DNA of 64,000 nt, from assembly GCF_004803815.1 (NCBI RefSeq), contig NZ_CP012544.1:1922001-1986000 (forward strand), in the 5' to 3' direction. The notes beneath the pieces were generated by a model that was not told the origin of the DNA, did no database searches, and saw only the letters and a program-made list of their open reading frames with translations. Both the position numbers and the translations under genes were made by a program. Every line of letters starts with the position of its first letter. Position 1 is the stretch's first letter. This document shows positions 19,895-28,207 of the stretch, in pieces. This DNA is from Campylobacter showae. Lineage in GTDB: Bacteria > Campylobacterota > Campylobacteria > Campylobacterales > Campylobacteraceae.

Positions 19895-20366
19895 GCGCTT
19901 CTGGTGACCTATAAGCTCGCTTGACATAAATTTGTAAATTTTACCCGCCGAGACCTGTATCTTTAAGGCGCTAAATTTGGTTTTGTTAAATTTGGTGTTG
20001 TGCATTAGCTTTTTGCGCAAATCAGCCTTTCTTGTTAAGGGGGAAGGAGCTTGAATTACGAAGTCGCTCCCTTCCCCCTTAACAATCCCCCAACCCCTAC
20101 GACGTGAGAGGTTGCTGCACTATGCGCAGGTTAAATTTGACGCTTGCGCGTAGTAAATTTGAATCAAATTTGATGTTTTCAAGGTGCAGGTCTCGGTGGC
20201 TCAAATTAGCAAATTTGACTTCAAATTTGAACGTAACAAGTTAAGGCGAAGTATCGCGAGATGATTTTTCGAGTTTTGAAGCAAAATTGAGCGTGCGCTA
20301 GGCATATAGCCTGCGGAGCGAAAATTTTGCAAAATCTCGGAAAAGCGCTCGCGAGACAAGCCGCTA
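19895..20366 (-). repeat. Dispersed 3'-flanking repeat, copy C, with a partial opposite copy
   Basis: On the minus strand it begins directly after the hydrolase-methyltransferase stop with AAATTTAATAGCGGCTTGTC and shares, in the same order as copy B, AATCATCTCGCGATACTTCG, TTCAAATTTGAAGTCAAATT (one stem arm; the partner arm is eroded), CCACCGAGACCTGCACCTTG (rc of 20180-20199), CCTGCGCATAG and a CTCCTTCCCCCTTAACAAG tail. A partial copy in the opposite orientation (CCGCCGAGACCTGTATCTTT) is at 19946-19965. No protein gene is credible in this 486-base gap. Confidence 0.75.
20032..20085 (-). terminator. Long GC-rich hairpin inside repeat copy C
   Basis: Arms TTGTTAAGGGGGAAGGAGC (20032-20050) and GCTCCCTTCCCCCTTAACAA (20066-20085) pair over 19 bases with one bulged C and a 15-base loop. 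It could stop transcription of the hydrolase-methyltransferase gene or act as a folded RNA end; no clear T-run follows, so the terminator role is inferred. Confidence 0.5.
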
Positions 20367-22391
20367 TTAAATTTTAACAGCCAAACTCACGCTAAATATC
20401 CCATCCCCATCTATCCATTCACGCACCTTTTTAAATCCCGCCTTTTCCACGAGCTGATCCATCTCGGCCTGGCTGCGGCGACGCATGATCCACGCAGCGC
20501 CCTGCCTGTGGCTGGATAGAGCGCGCGCGATCATCTCAAGCTGCGGGTGCCACGGCTGATTGGTGTAGATTAGGCAGCCGCCGCTTTTTACGCTGCTTGA
20601 AAAGCCTTGCAGCGCGGTGCGCACGACCGAGTTATCCGGGAAGAGCTCAAACAGTCCCGACACGACGCCAAGCGTATATGCGTCCCGCAAGCCCTCGTAG
20701 CTAGCGGCGTCAAAGGCGTTTACCTGCGTAAAGCTCGCGACGTCCTGCAGCCCGCGCTCCTTTATCATTTCGCTGCCGGCTTTTACGTTTATGTCGCTGT
20801 AGTCGCGTAGCGTTATGCGCTCAAATTTATACCCTTGCGCGGCGTCTAGTATGTATCTGCCATGCCCAGAGGCGATGTCTAGCAGTCGTAGCGGCTCGCC
20901 TCGCTCCTGCAGTTTTGCTACGGCTTGATCGATAGCTAGCTTGATATTTCGCTTGCGCTCTCTGATACCGCGCCAGCCGATAGCGTTTAGGTAAAATTTG
21001 TCGATAAATTTAAAAAATTTATTCGCCCCTTGCGGTTCGTTTCGGTAGACGTAATCAAGCGTACTGCCGCTATCGTAGCCGGTGTTTTCGCCGATCTTTA
21101 GCCCGCCGACCCACGGCGAAACCGCCTGCATAAATATCCGCTGGAATTTAAACTGCAAATTTTTCGGGCTAAATCTCGGCAGCGGCGTAGCTAGCCTATC
21201 GGCCTCCTCGCGGCTAAAGCCGTATTCGTCCGCGTGCGTGCAGTCCACCTCGCTAAAAGGTGCGCTAAACCTCTCGCCGACGAACTCGCGAATGATCTCA
21301 AACGCCCTTTCCCGCTCGCTCTCACCCAGCGTATCGTGGTAAAATCCCTCTAAAATCTCGCGCCTTTTTACGCGCGCGCCAAGAGCGTTGTAAAATTCGT
21401 GCTGCGGGGCGTGCTCCACGACCCAGTCATCGCCCGAGATCAGCAGCAGCGTAGGCGTCGTGATCGCGGCGGCGTCCGAAACCACGCGCTCTGCCGCCTC
21501 GTAAAGCCCAAGCAGTATGCGCACCGAGATCGCGCGAGTGATGAGTGAGTCGGCGTCGTAGCTGGCCTGGCGCTCCTTGTCGTGCGTGAGATAGTGCGCT
21601 TTGACGTAGCTGTTTACGAAAAAATTTCCGCGCGAGGAGTAGAGCGCCTTTAGCCCCGCCCTAGCAAACGGCACGTAAAGCTTCACGCTAAACGCGGGAC
21701 TAGCTAGCACCGCGCAGCGAACGCGCGGAGCGTAATCGTGCAGCCACGCCGAGACCAGCACGGCGCCCACGCTCTGAGCTATCACGGCTAGATTTTGCGT
21801 CTCAAAGCCAAATCTCTGCTCGATATGCGCCACAAACTCGTCCACGTCGGCGATGAGACGGCCGATACTTGGCGCGTCGCCCCGCTCGCCCTCGCTCCTA
21901 CCGTGTCCGCGCTGATCCCAGGCAAAATAACTCAAATTCTCGTCCGCTAGCCCGTCTGCTACATGCGTCGTCCTGCCCGAGTGCTCGTGCCCGCGGTGAA
22001 ATATCGCTACGGCTTTGGCATTCGGCGCGGCTTTAAATTTGAGATTTTGCTCGGCGTTTTCGCTCAAATTTGACGCGCTGCATTTGCTAGTTTCGTTTAA
22101 ATTTGAGTCCGAGTTTTCGCCGTTGTTTTGTAAATTTTGCTCGTCCGATTTACCTTCGCCGCCAAAACCCGGCTCCGCATTTTCATCCGCGCCACCTGCT
22201 TGCTCGCTAGTCAAATTTGACGTTTCGTTTGTAGTTTGGACGCCTAATTTTGATCCGTCAAATTTGCCATCCTCGCTCAAATTTACTTCGTCTGCGCCCG
22301 GGTTTTCGCACGCCACGTCCGCAGCCAGGCGGTATCTGTAAAATATCCTCGCCCCGTCGCTCGTTATAAAGTAGCTCTCTTTAAACTCCAT
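20367..22391 (-). CDS. Alpha/beta hydrolase - class I SAM methyltransferase fusion (YnbC-like)
   Basis: 674 residues. The hydrolase half is of the monoacylglycerol-lipase type: FHRGHEHSGR (about 131-140, oxyanion region), nucleophile Ser207 in AVIAQSVGA, acid Asp in LISGDDWVV (about 321), His352 in GFYHDTL. The second half holds the methyltransferase motif LLDIASGHGRYIL (about 503-515), then ITLRDYSDINV. The same two-domain protein is E. coli YnbC. Between beta strands, residues 24-125 are a low-complexity Asn/Glu/Ser/Gly-rich insert with SNL/QNL repeats that other hydrolases lack. Likely role: cleaving and methylating a lipid or lipid head group, inferred from the neighbours (CDP-diglyceride synthase, acyltransferase). 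ATG 22391 is about 40 bases after the DUF1287 gene. Confidence 0.88.
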   Translation of the reverse strand: MEFKESYFITSDGARIFYRYRLAADVACENPGADEVNLSEDGKFDGSKLGVQTTNETSNLTSEQAGGADENAEPGFGGEGKSDEQNLQNNGENSDSNLNETSKCSASNLSENAEQNLKFKAAPNAKAVAIFHRGHEHSGRTTHVADGLADENLSYFAWDQRGHGRSEGERGDAPSIGRLIADVDEFVAHIEQRFGFETQNLAVIAQSVGAVLVSAWLHDYAPRVRCAVLASPAFSVKLYVPFARAGLKALYSSRGNFFVNSYVKAHYLTHDKERQASYDADSLITRAISVRILLGLYEAAERVVSDAAAITTPTLLLISGDDWVVEHAPQHEFYNALGARVKRREILEGFYHDTLGESERERAFEIIREFVGERFSAPFSEVDCTHADEYGFSREEADRLATPLPRFSPKNLQFKFQRIFMQAVSPWVGGLKIGENTGYDSGSTLDYVYRNEPQGANKFFKFIDKFYLNAIGWRGIRERKRNIKLAIDQAVAKLQERGEPLRLLDIASGHGRYILDAAQGYKFERITLRDYSDINVKAGSEMIKERGLQDVASFTQVNAFDAASYEGLRDAYTLGVVSGLFELFPDNSVVRTALQGFSSSVKSGGCLIYTNQPWHPQLEMIARALSSHRQGAAWIMRRRSQAEMDQLVEKAGFKKVREWIDGDGIFSVSLAVKI

Positions 22392-22430
22392 TTTTCGCCT
22401 TTCTTACTTAAATTTATCTGTTTTTTGCGC

Positions 22431-22988
22431 TTATTTTATCCTAAAATGCCCTGTTATCTCGTAAACATTTAGCACGTCCTCTTCCTGCGCGCCAAGCCCG
22501 ATGTTATGGATCACGAGCGGGGTTTTGCTGCCGGAAAATTTATCCGAAACTATGCCGATATGCGGCCTGCCGTTGTCCAGCCGCCACGTCACGATATCGC
22601 CTGCCTTAAACTCGCCCTTTGCCTCGTAACCCTTGCGTTTTAGATAGGTCGCGATGTTTGGTACTCGGCGATGATCGATGTTTTTGTCGGTCTTTTTCGC
22701 ACCCCAGTTTTTTGGATAGGAGCTAAAATTTACGCTCATATCCTCGTGGATGAGCCGCTGCAGATCGATGTCCTGCCCGCGCAGCGCCCTTACCACGACG
22801 TCGGTGCAAACGCCCTTTATTATATCCACATCGCCCATCGGATAGGCTAGCCTCTCGTACGAAGGATCGTAAAACAGCGTCCGTCCGACCTGCGCTCTAG
22901 CGTCTTGCACGAGCTTGTCGGCCGAAAAAGCAAAGGCTAAATTTGCCGCGAGCGCTAAAAGTAAAATTTTGCTCCAAATTTTCATCAA
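22431..22988 (-). CDS. DUF1287 exported protein (YijF-like, NlpC/P60 superfamily fold)
   Basis: 185 residues with a signal peptide (about 1-20, ending AFAFSA). DUF1287 text: LVQDARAQVGRTLFYDPSYERL (about 26-47), GVCTDVVVRALRGQDIDLQRL (about 59-79) with the presumed catalytic Cys61, KNIDHRRVPNIATYLKRKG and GDIVTWRLDNGRPHIGIVSD with the candidate histidine. The Cys-His arrangement suggests a papain-like amidase or acyltransferase in the periplasm; no activity is proven for the family. It lies four bases after the CDP-diglyceride synthase gene and before the hydrolase-methyltransferase gene, so it is probably co-transcribed in the lipid cluster, a place where E. coli ynbABCD has no such gene. 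Confidence 0.82.
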   Translation of the reverse strand: MMKIWSKILLLALAANLAFAFSADKLVQDARAQVGRTLFYDPSYERLAYPMGDVDIIKGVCTDVVVRALRGQDIDLQRLIHEDMSVNFSSYPKNWGAKKTDKNIDHRRVPNIATYLKRKGYEAKGEFKAGDIVTWRLDNGRPHIGIVSDKFSGSKTPLVIHNIGLGAQEEDVLNVYEITGHFRIK

Positions 22989-22992
22989 AACC

Positions 22993-23922
22993 TCACGCGT
23001 AAAAATATCTAACTATGTGAAAAAATATCGGCGCCGCAAAGCACAGCGAGTCCATACGGTCAAGCATCCCGCCATGCCCGCTGATCATGTAGCCCCAGTC
23101 CTTGACGCCCAGATCGCGCTTGATCGCCGACATAACAAGCCCTCCTAAAAATCCCATCATACAAACGGCAAGCCCGATGAAAAACGCCCCCGCCGCGCCA
23201 AAAGGCGTGAGATGATGCAGGCACGCAGCCAGCGCGCTAGCGCTAAGTACCCCGCCCGCAAAGCCGACCACCGTCTTAGACGGACTGATGCTAGGAGCGA
23301 TCTTGCGTTTGCCAAAAAGCTTGCCCCAGATGTACTGCAGCACGTCGCTAGATTGCACGACTATGATCAAAAACAACATCAGCTCCATGCTGCTGCCACT
23401 CTCAAGGTCTAGTAAAAGAAGCGCGGGGATGTGCGAGATACAAAACACGCAGATCATCAGCGCCCACTGGATCTTCGTCGAGCGCTCTAAAAAATAGGCC
23501 GCATCGCCGCAAATAGCCGCCAAAATCGGCAAAAATAAAAATCCGTAAACCGGGATAAATATCATCGCCATCGCGTACCAATCAGCGTAGATAAAAATAT
23601 ACTGCATGGGCAAAATCACGTAAAAGCACGCCACGAGCGCGATGTGATCGCCCCTGCGGATGTAGATGAGCGATAAAAACTCGCGCAATGCGGCAAACGA
23701 AACTAGCAAAAATAAAAATATCACGGCGTTTTTGCCCATATACGTAAACGCAAAAATGACCAAAATCATCGCCCACCAGGCGTTTATGCGCGAGGTCAAA
23801 TTTGAGACGGTTTTGTTCTCGGCGCCGAATTTCGCCTTTAGGATAAAGGCAATGGCGCTAGAGACGACAAGCACCGCGATGAGTCCTAAAAATAGATTTA
23901 AGATATGATTTTGCGGGTTCAT
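22993..23922 (-). CDS. CDP-diglyceride synthase-like phosphatidate cytidylyltransferase (YnbB-like)
   Basis: 309 residues with about eight membrane helices. The CdsA signature is near the C-terminus: SPSKTVVGFAGGVLSA (about 206-221), followed by GGLVMSAIKRDLGVKDWGYMISGHGGMLDRMDSLCFAAP (about 256-294), carrying the S-x8-KR-x3-KD-x6-GHGG-xx-DR-D pattern. Makes CDP-diacylglycerol or a related CDP-lipid from CTP and a phosphatidate. The longer, YnbB-type form and its neighbours suggest a dedicated second enzyme rather than the housekeeping CdsA, which would be elsewhere. ATG overlaps the stop of the upstream 114-residue frame. Confidence 0.88.
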   Translation of the reverse strand: MNPQNHILNLFLGLIAVLVVSSAIAFILKAKFGAENKTVSNLTSRINAWWAMILVIFAFTYMGKNAVIFLFLLVSFAALREFLSLIYIRRGDHIALVACFYVILPMQYIFIYADWYAMAMIFIPVYGFLFLPILAAICGDAAYFLERSTKIQWALMICVFCISHIPALLLLDLESGSSMELMLFLIIVVQSSDVLQYIWGKLFGKRKIAPSISPSKTVVGFAGGVLSASALAACLHHLTPFGAAGAFFIGLAVCMMGFLGGLVMSAIKRDLGVKDWGYMISGHGGMLDRMDSLCFAAPIFFHIVRYFYA

Positions 23923-24263
23923 TTTGGGGCCTTTGGGTTAAATTTGAAGCTAAATTTGACGCTTGTTTTGCATGCTACCGAGCGAGTCAAATTTGCGAGC
24001 GTTTGGTTTGCCGCGCGGACGGCTTGATCGGTTAAATTTTTTACGCGGTTCAAATTTGCGTTTGGGTCAAATTTGATTTGCGGCAAGGCTGGCGTTTTAG
24101 CCTGGGTTTCGCGTTTAAATTTGACGCTTTTAGCCGTCATTTTAGAAGGCTCGTCGTCAAATTTGCCGTAAAGATCGGTCGCAAATCTCTTGCGTGGCGG
24201 ATTTACAGAGCTCAAATTTACCGCCATCGCTAAAGTCGCCAAACTAGGCTTTCGTTCTGTCAT
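23919..24263 (-). CDS. Doubtful 114-residue basic protein between acyltransferase and ynbB-like genes
   Basis: The frame starts inside the last 20 bases of the acyltransferase gene and ends with TGA overlapping the next ATG (ATGA), the arrangement of a translated, coupled gene. The product is basic and of low complexity, built from repeats like VKFKRE, IKFDPN and KFSFKF, which are simply the translation of the AAATTTGA words that fill non-coding DNA here. No signal, helix or family is visible. It may be a chance frame through spacer DNA that keeps ribosomes moving into ynbB, or a lineage-specific protein. Confidence 0.35.
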   Translation of the reverse strand: MTERKPSLATLAMAVNLSSVNPPRKRFATDLYGKFDDEPSKMTAKSVKFKRETQAKTPALPQIKFDPNANLNRVKNLTDQAVRAANQTLANLTRSVACKTSVKFSFKFNPKAPK

Positions 24264-24882
24264 TTTGCGTATCGCTCATCGCTAGTAGCGCGTCTTGCGC
24301 CTTTTGTAAAAACTCGCCCTTGCCTTCGCCTCCGTACGATATCTCCTCACCTACGATCAGCTCGCAAAGCAGCGGGATAGGTATCATAAAGCCCTTAGGC
24401 AGGACGTTGCGCGCGTTTTTGATCCAAATCGGCACCAAAGGCACGGAGGGGCACTCCTGCGCCAAACGAAACACCCCGCTTTTAAACGGCTGAAGTGCTA
24501 GGTCGTCGTTCATCTTGCGCGTGCCTTCCGGAAAAATGATGAGAGAGTGCGTCTGCAGCGCGTCGCTCATTTGCGCTAGCGCTTCTAGCGGATCTTTGCG
24601 GCGACTTATTAGCACCATGTTAAATACGTTTTTAGCAAGAAATCTGCGCACGGGCCCGCTCTCCCAGTACTCCGCCGCCGCGACGGGGCGCACGCGCTTT
24701 CTCACGCGATACGGCAGCGAGACGAAAATCAGCAAAAAATCGCCGTGGCTAGCATGGTTGGCGTAGTAAATTTTAGTACCCTCGCCGATATTTAAAAGCT
24801 CCTGCGGCGGCCGTACGCCCGTGATAAATATCGTGATGCGGCAAAGGATAAAATCAAGCGCTGCAGCTAAAAACTCTTTCAT
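24244..24882 (-). CDS. 1-acyl-sn-glycerol-3-phosphate acyltransferase (PlsC family)
   Basis: 212 residues with the acyltransferase blocks: block I YYANHASHGDFLLI (H-x4-D, about 39-52), block III IIFPEGTRKMNDDLALQPFKSGVFRLA (about 114-140, FPEGT) and block IV VPLVPIWI. An N-terminal hydrophobic helix (about 8-22) anchors it to the inner membrane. Transfers an acyl chain to lysophosphatidate or a related acceptor. Lying upstream of the ynbB-like gene, it suggests that the cluster builds a lipid from acylation onwards. A ynbA-like remnant precedes it by 20 bases. Confidence 0.88.
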   Translation of the reverse strand: MKEFLAAALDFILCRITIFITGVRPPQELLNIGEGTKIYYANHASHGDFLLIFVSLPYRVRKRVRPVAAAEYWESGPVRRFLAKNVFNMVLISRRKDPLEALAQMSDALQTHSLIIFPEGTRKMNDDLALQPFKSGVFRLAQECPSVPLVPIWIKNARNVLPKGFMIPIPLLCELIVGEEISYGGEGKGEFLQKAQDALLAMSDTQNDRTKA

Positions 24883-24902
24883 ATTTTCGTCCTTTTATTT
24901 TA

Positions 24903-25035
24903 TTAAATTTGCCCTGTTTGCGCGTCAAATTTGACGAGTAGCTGGAATTTGCCGTAACGCTTGCCGGCAAACGAAGCGGGTTTTAAAACTCGGGATTTTA
25001 ACTCGTAAACGCTCATGATACTCCAAATGATTAGA
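24903..25035 (-). pseudogene. 5' remnant of a second ynbA-like gene
   Basis: The minus-strand text ATTTGGAGTATCATGAGCGT followed by TTTACGAGTTAAAA closely matches the start and upstream leader of the intact ynbA-like gene (ATTTGGAGCATCATGAGTAT, then TTTACGAGTTAAAA, at about 29222-29268). The encoded start MSVYELKSRVLKPAS parallels MSIYELKPKFQNLLRP. After about 15 codons similarity ends and the frame stops at 24903. This is exactly where ynbA would be expected in a ynbABCD-like operon, so a deleted or recombined copy is the simplest reading. Confidence 0.65.
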
Positions 25036-25267
25036 CTTAGCGCAACTTGTGCGGATCTTGGCTGCGATTCTAACTTGCCGTCTACAAAACCCTTATCGAT
25101 TTTAAAAATATGATAAATTTCTTTTATAGAAATATCGCTTCGACTGTTTTGTATTTTTGCAGTATTATACCTAAAATTCGCATTCTTTAAGCGAAGCAAG
25201 CAATTGCCTCGTTGCCCCTGCCGACTGCTAGGCATGGAGAAATACCCTTAAATTTGCCGGCCTATGT

Positions 25268-25445
25268 TTATTGATCGTTTTGCGCGCTAGCGAGTTTGGA
25301 TCCACAGCCCGCCAATCCGTCGCACCACCCGGATTTAGTAGAGCCGTCAAGATTGTTAGTCGCGCCATAGCATTGGCTCGTTTACTGAGCGATTTTACTA
25401 CCCGAGCATAGTGCGCCGCCCACGATTTTGTCGTTAGAATTTTAA
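25268..25445 (-). pseudogene. Decayed C-terminal piece of a Cys/Gly-rich protein
   Basis: A minus-strand frame reads NSNDKIVGGALCSGSKIAQ, a TAA, then TSQCYGATNNLDGSTKSG and WCDGLAGCGSKLASAQNDQ before its stop at 25268. The regular Gly/Ser/Thr/Cys composition looks like real extracellular protein text rather than chance, but there is no start and no family recognised. It lies in the 392-base gap upstream of hcp. Confidence 0.4.
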
Positions 25446-25554
25446 AATTTGACCCAAATTAGCATAACGCCCCAGCCGCTGCAAGAACTCAAATTTGGCT
25501 CGTAAAATTTAAATTCTCATTTTGTAAATAAATTTGATAAAATTTAGCCATTTC

Positions 25555-25568
25555 TTGATGGCGATCAA
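25555..25568 (+). promoter_or_regulatory. Perfect FNR/CRP-family operator upstream of hcp
   Basis: TTGATGGCGATCAA is an exact match to the FNR consensus TTGAT-N4-ATCAA. Its centre (25561.5) lies about 42 bases before the start site predicted from a TAAAAT -10 element at 25592-25597, the usual place for class II activation. The hcp ATG is at 25628. Binding by an FNR- or CRP-like regulator in this species is inferred. Confidence 0.62.
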
Positions 25569-25627
25569 GTCGTTATTATAAATAAAAATCTTAAAATTTT
25601 TAACTAATTTTTTATAAAGGATTTTCT

Positions 25628-26956
25628 ATGAGTTACAATCAAGAGATGTTCTGTCATCAGTGTCAAATGAGCGTACCCGAGGGCTGCGGCGCCAAAGGAC
25701 AAGACCGCGGCACCTGCGGCAAAACCTCGACGCTGGCGTTACTTCAAGACACTATGGTTTTCGGACTTAAGGGCCTTAGCGCCTACCGCCACCACGCGCA
25801 CGAGCTCGGCGCCGATACTAGCGCGGTCGATACCGTTATGGCGGACACGCTGTATTTTACGCTGACGAACTCAAATTTTAACTTTGACGAGCATATCGCG
25901 CAGCTGATGGCCGTCGGAAGCGCGGGTGTGGCGATGATGGATATTTTAAGCGAGGCGCATACCGCAAAATTCGGCGTACCGACCCCGGTTAAAGTAAGCC
26001 AAAACAAGGTCGAGGGCAAAGCTATTTTGGTTAGCGGCCACAACCTGCACGCGCTTGAGGCGCTGCTAAAGGCGACCGAGGGCAAGGGCATCAACATCTA
26101 CACCCACTCCGAGATGCTTCCTGCGCACGGCTATCCGCAGCTTCGCAAGTATCCGCACCTAAAGGGCAACGTCGGCAAGGCGTGGTTTGATCAGACCAAG
26201 CTTTTTAACGAATTTAAGGGCGCGATTTTGATGACCACCAACTGCATCGTGCCGCTTCGCTCATCCTGTAGCTACGCGGACAGGCTCTTTGGCTACTCTA
26301 TCGCGGGCACAGACGGGATCAAACATATCCAAAACGACGATTTTGCGCCGCTCATCGAGTGTGCGCTTGCATGCGGCGACGTGAGTATGGACAGCGACGA
26401 GAGCTTGGTGACGGGCGGACACTACAAGACGATTTTGAGCCTCGCGCCGCAAATTTTAGACGCGATCAAATCTGGCAAAATCCGCCGCTTTTTCGTCATC
26501 GCAGGCTGCGACGCGCCTGGCAAAGGACGCGAGTATTACCGCGAGCTAGCACTTAGCCTGCCGAAAGATTGCGTGATTTTGACCTCCAGCTGCGGCAAAT
26601 TCCGCTTCAACGACGTGGATTTCGGAAACGTGCCCGGCACCGAGCTTCCGCGCTATATCGATCTAGGCCAGTGCAACGACAGCAACGGCGCGGTCAAGAT
26701 CGCCTTGGCACTTAGCGAGGCTACGGGCATCGCGGTAAACGATCTGCCGGTCTCGATCGTGCTGATGTGGATGGAGCAAAAGGCGGTCATCATCCTACTT
26801 GCGCTGTTTAGCCTAGGCGTCAAGAACATCAACGTAGGACCTACCGTGCCTGAGTTTTTCAACGACGAAATTTTGGGCTTTTTGGTGCAAAATTTCGGCC
26901 TTCGCCTAATCAGCGGCGACGCGCAGGCGGATCTGAAATACTTCCTGGGCGAATAA
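25628..26956 (+). CDS. hcp: Hybrid cluster protein (hydroxylamine/NO reductase), short form
   Basis: 442 residues, shorter than the 550-residue E. coli type, matching the compact class that lacks part of the N-terminal domain. N-terminal cysteines C9, C12, C20 and C30 (MFCHQCQMS ... GCGAKGQDRGTCGK) bind the 4Fe cluster; further motifs are SGHNLHALEALL (around 139), HSEMLPAHGYP, the ligands in TTNCIVPL and SCSYADRLF, FVIAGCDAPGKGREYYREL (around 294), TSSCGKFRFN, and IDLGQCNDSNGAVKIA. Reduces NO or hydroxylamine under anaerobic nitrosative stress. The gene is single; AAAGGA precedes the ATG and a perfect FNR-type box lies upstream. No hcr reductase gene is adjacent. Confidence 0.93.
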   Translation: MSYNQEMFCHQCQMSVPEGCGAKGQDRGTCGKTSTLALLQDTMVFGLKGLSAYRHHAHELGADTSAVDTVMADTLYFTLTNSNFNFDEHIAQLMAVGSAGVAMMDILSEAHTAKFGVPTPVKVSQNKVEGKAILVSGHNLHALEALLKATEGKGINIYTHSEMLPAHGYPQLRKYPHLKGNVGKAWFDQTKLFNEFKGAILMTTNCIVPLRSSCSYADRLFGYSIAGTDGIKHIQNDDFAPLIECALACGDVSMDSDESLVTGGHYKTILSLAPQILDAIKSGKIRRFFVIAGCDAPGKGREYYRELALSLPKDCVILTSSCGKFRFNDVDFGNVPGTELPRYIDLGQCNDSNGAVKIALALSEATGIAVNDLPVSIVLMWMEQKAVIILLALFSLGVKNINVGPTVPEFFNDEILGFLVQNFGLRLISGDAQADLKYFLGE

Positions 26957-27028
26957 TCTTTTCGGGCGCGCGGCGGCGAGACGGCACGCTAAGTTGGCTG
27001 CAATAAATTTGCCGCCAACCGGTAAGCA

Positions 27029-28005
27029 TTAAATGGACTGCATAAAATTTACTGCATCTCTGCAGTCCATTTCCGGTTGTGGGAATTTTGAAGAATTTAA
27101 AATATTTTCAGCGAGAGGATTTGTCGCATGATTTTTACAATATCTTATTAGCGCCATCGTTTGCGCCCTTTTTACCCAGATTGCATGCCTTCTCGTAGTA
27201 TTTTGCTGATGTTTTTGGTCACTATCCTCTATATAAGCGGCGTATATCGCACAAGCTACCCAGTTTCCCGAAGAATCGCAGGCCGCCTTATAATCCTCAG
27301 CGATTCCAGCCTTCATTACGTTTTGCGTAGATTTTAAATTTTGCGCTTCAAGCTCGTTGGATTTGCTGCAAATTTGCTTTAGTTGTTCGTTAAATATAGT
27401 GTTGTTTTGAAATACGGGATCTGACTTCTTTTTGCCGGGTTCGCAGGCTTTTTTATAGTATTTTGCCGCCTCTTTATTATCCTTTCCTTCCATAAACATA
27501 GCAAACACCCCGCAAGCAAACATATCATCGTTATTATCGCAATCTTTTTCTGTTGCGCTGACACCTTTGCCATATCCGCATCATTGCCGCTCATAGTAGC
27601 CGCTATAGTGCAGCCCTCTTTATACCCCGCATTGCACGCCTTTTGAAAAAACTCGAGGGCTTTTTTGTTATCTTTTTCTACTGCTTTTCCTTCAAGATAA
27701 AATCCTGCCAGTCCAAAGCAGCTAAGAGCATAACCGCCGCCACACGCTTTTTTATGAAACTTAAAAGCTTTTGCCAAATCTTTCTTTATGCCCAAATTGC
27801 CGACCTCTGGAATACCTTCATATACTGCGCCGAGATAGCTGCAAGCTTCCACATACTTCATGGTTCCATTTTTATTGGTGAAATCTTTGCCGCTTTCGCA
27901 TATTTTTTCCACCTCACTTATAAGCTCCTCAATCGTTGGTTCTTTTGCCTCCGCGACAAGCATAAAAGAGCATAAAAAAGCCAAAGCTAAAACGATTTTT
28001 TTCAC
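27029..28005 (-). pseudogene. Sel1-repeat (HcpA-like, Cys-rich) secreted protein, frameshifted
   Basis: GTG at 28005, preceded by AAGGAGGAA, opens a protein with a signal peptide (KKIVLALAFLCSFMLVAEA) and Sel1 repeats with paired cysteines (AFKFHKKACGGGYALSCFGLA, ALEFFQKACNAGYKEGC), the pattern of disulfide-linked Helicobacter cysteine-rich proteins. Near 27573 the frame shifts: adding one base turns GATATGGC into GATTATGGC, giving DYGKGVS and rejoining the lower frame (DNNDDMFACGVFAMFMEGKD, AAKYYKKACEPG) that ends at 27029. The reconstructed product is about 325 residues. A single lesion not in a homopolymer, so either a mutation or an error. Confidence 0.75.
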
Positions 28006-28207
28006 TTCTTCCTCCTTAAATATTTTCCGTATCATCTCATTTTTTACTGTCAAATATTGTCATTTAGTGTAGATAATTTTATACGTATTCCATATTTTTA
28101 AAGAATTATAGAAGCGAGCCATCTCTCTTTTAATAAGCGCCAAAATTTAAACAAAATATCGCTTATTTAAGACTCTTAGGCACCCAGCTTGCCGTTTGAC
28201 GTAAATT

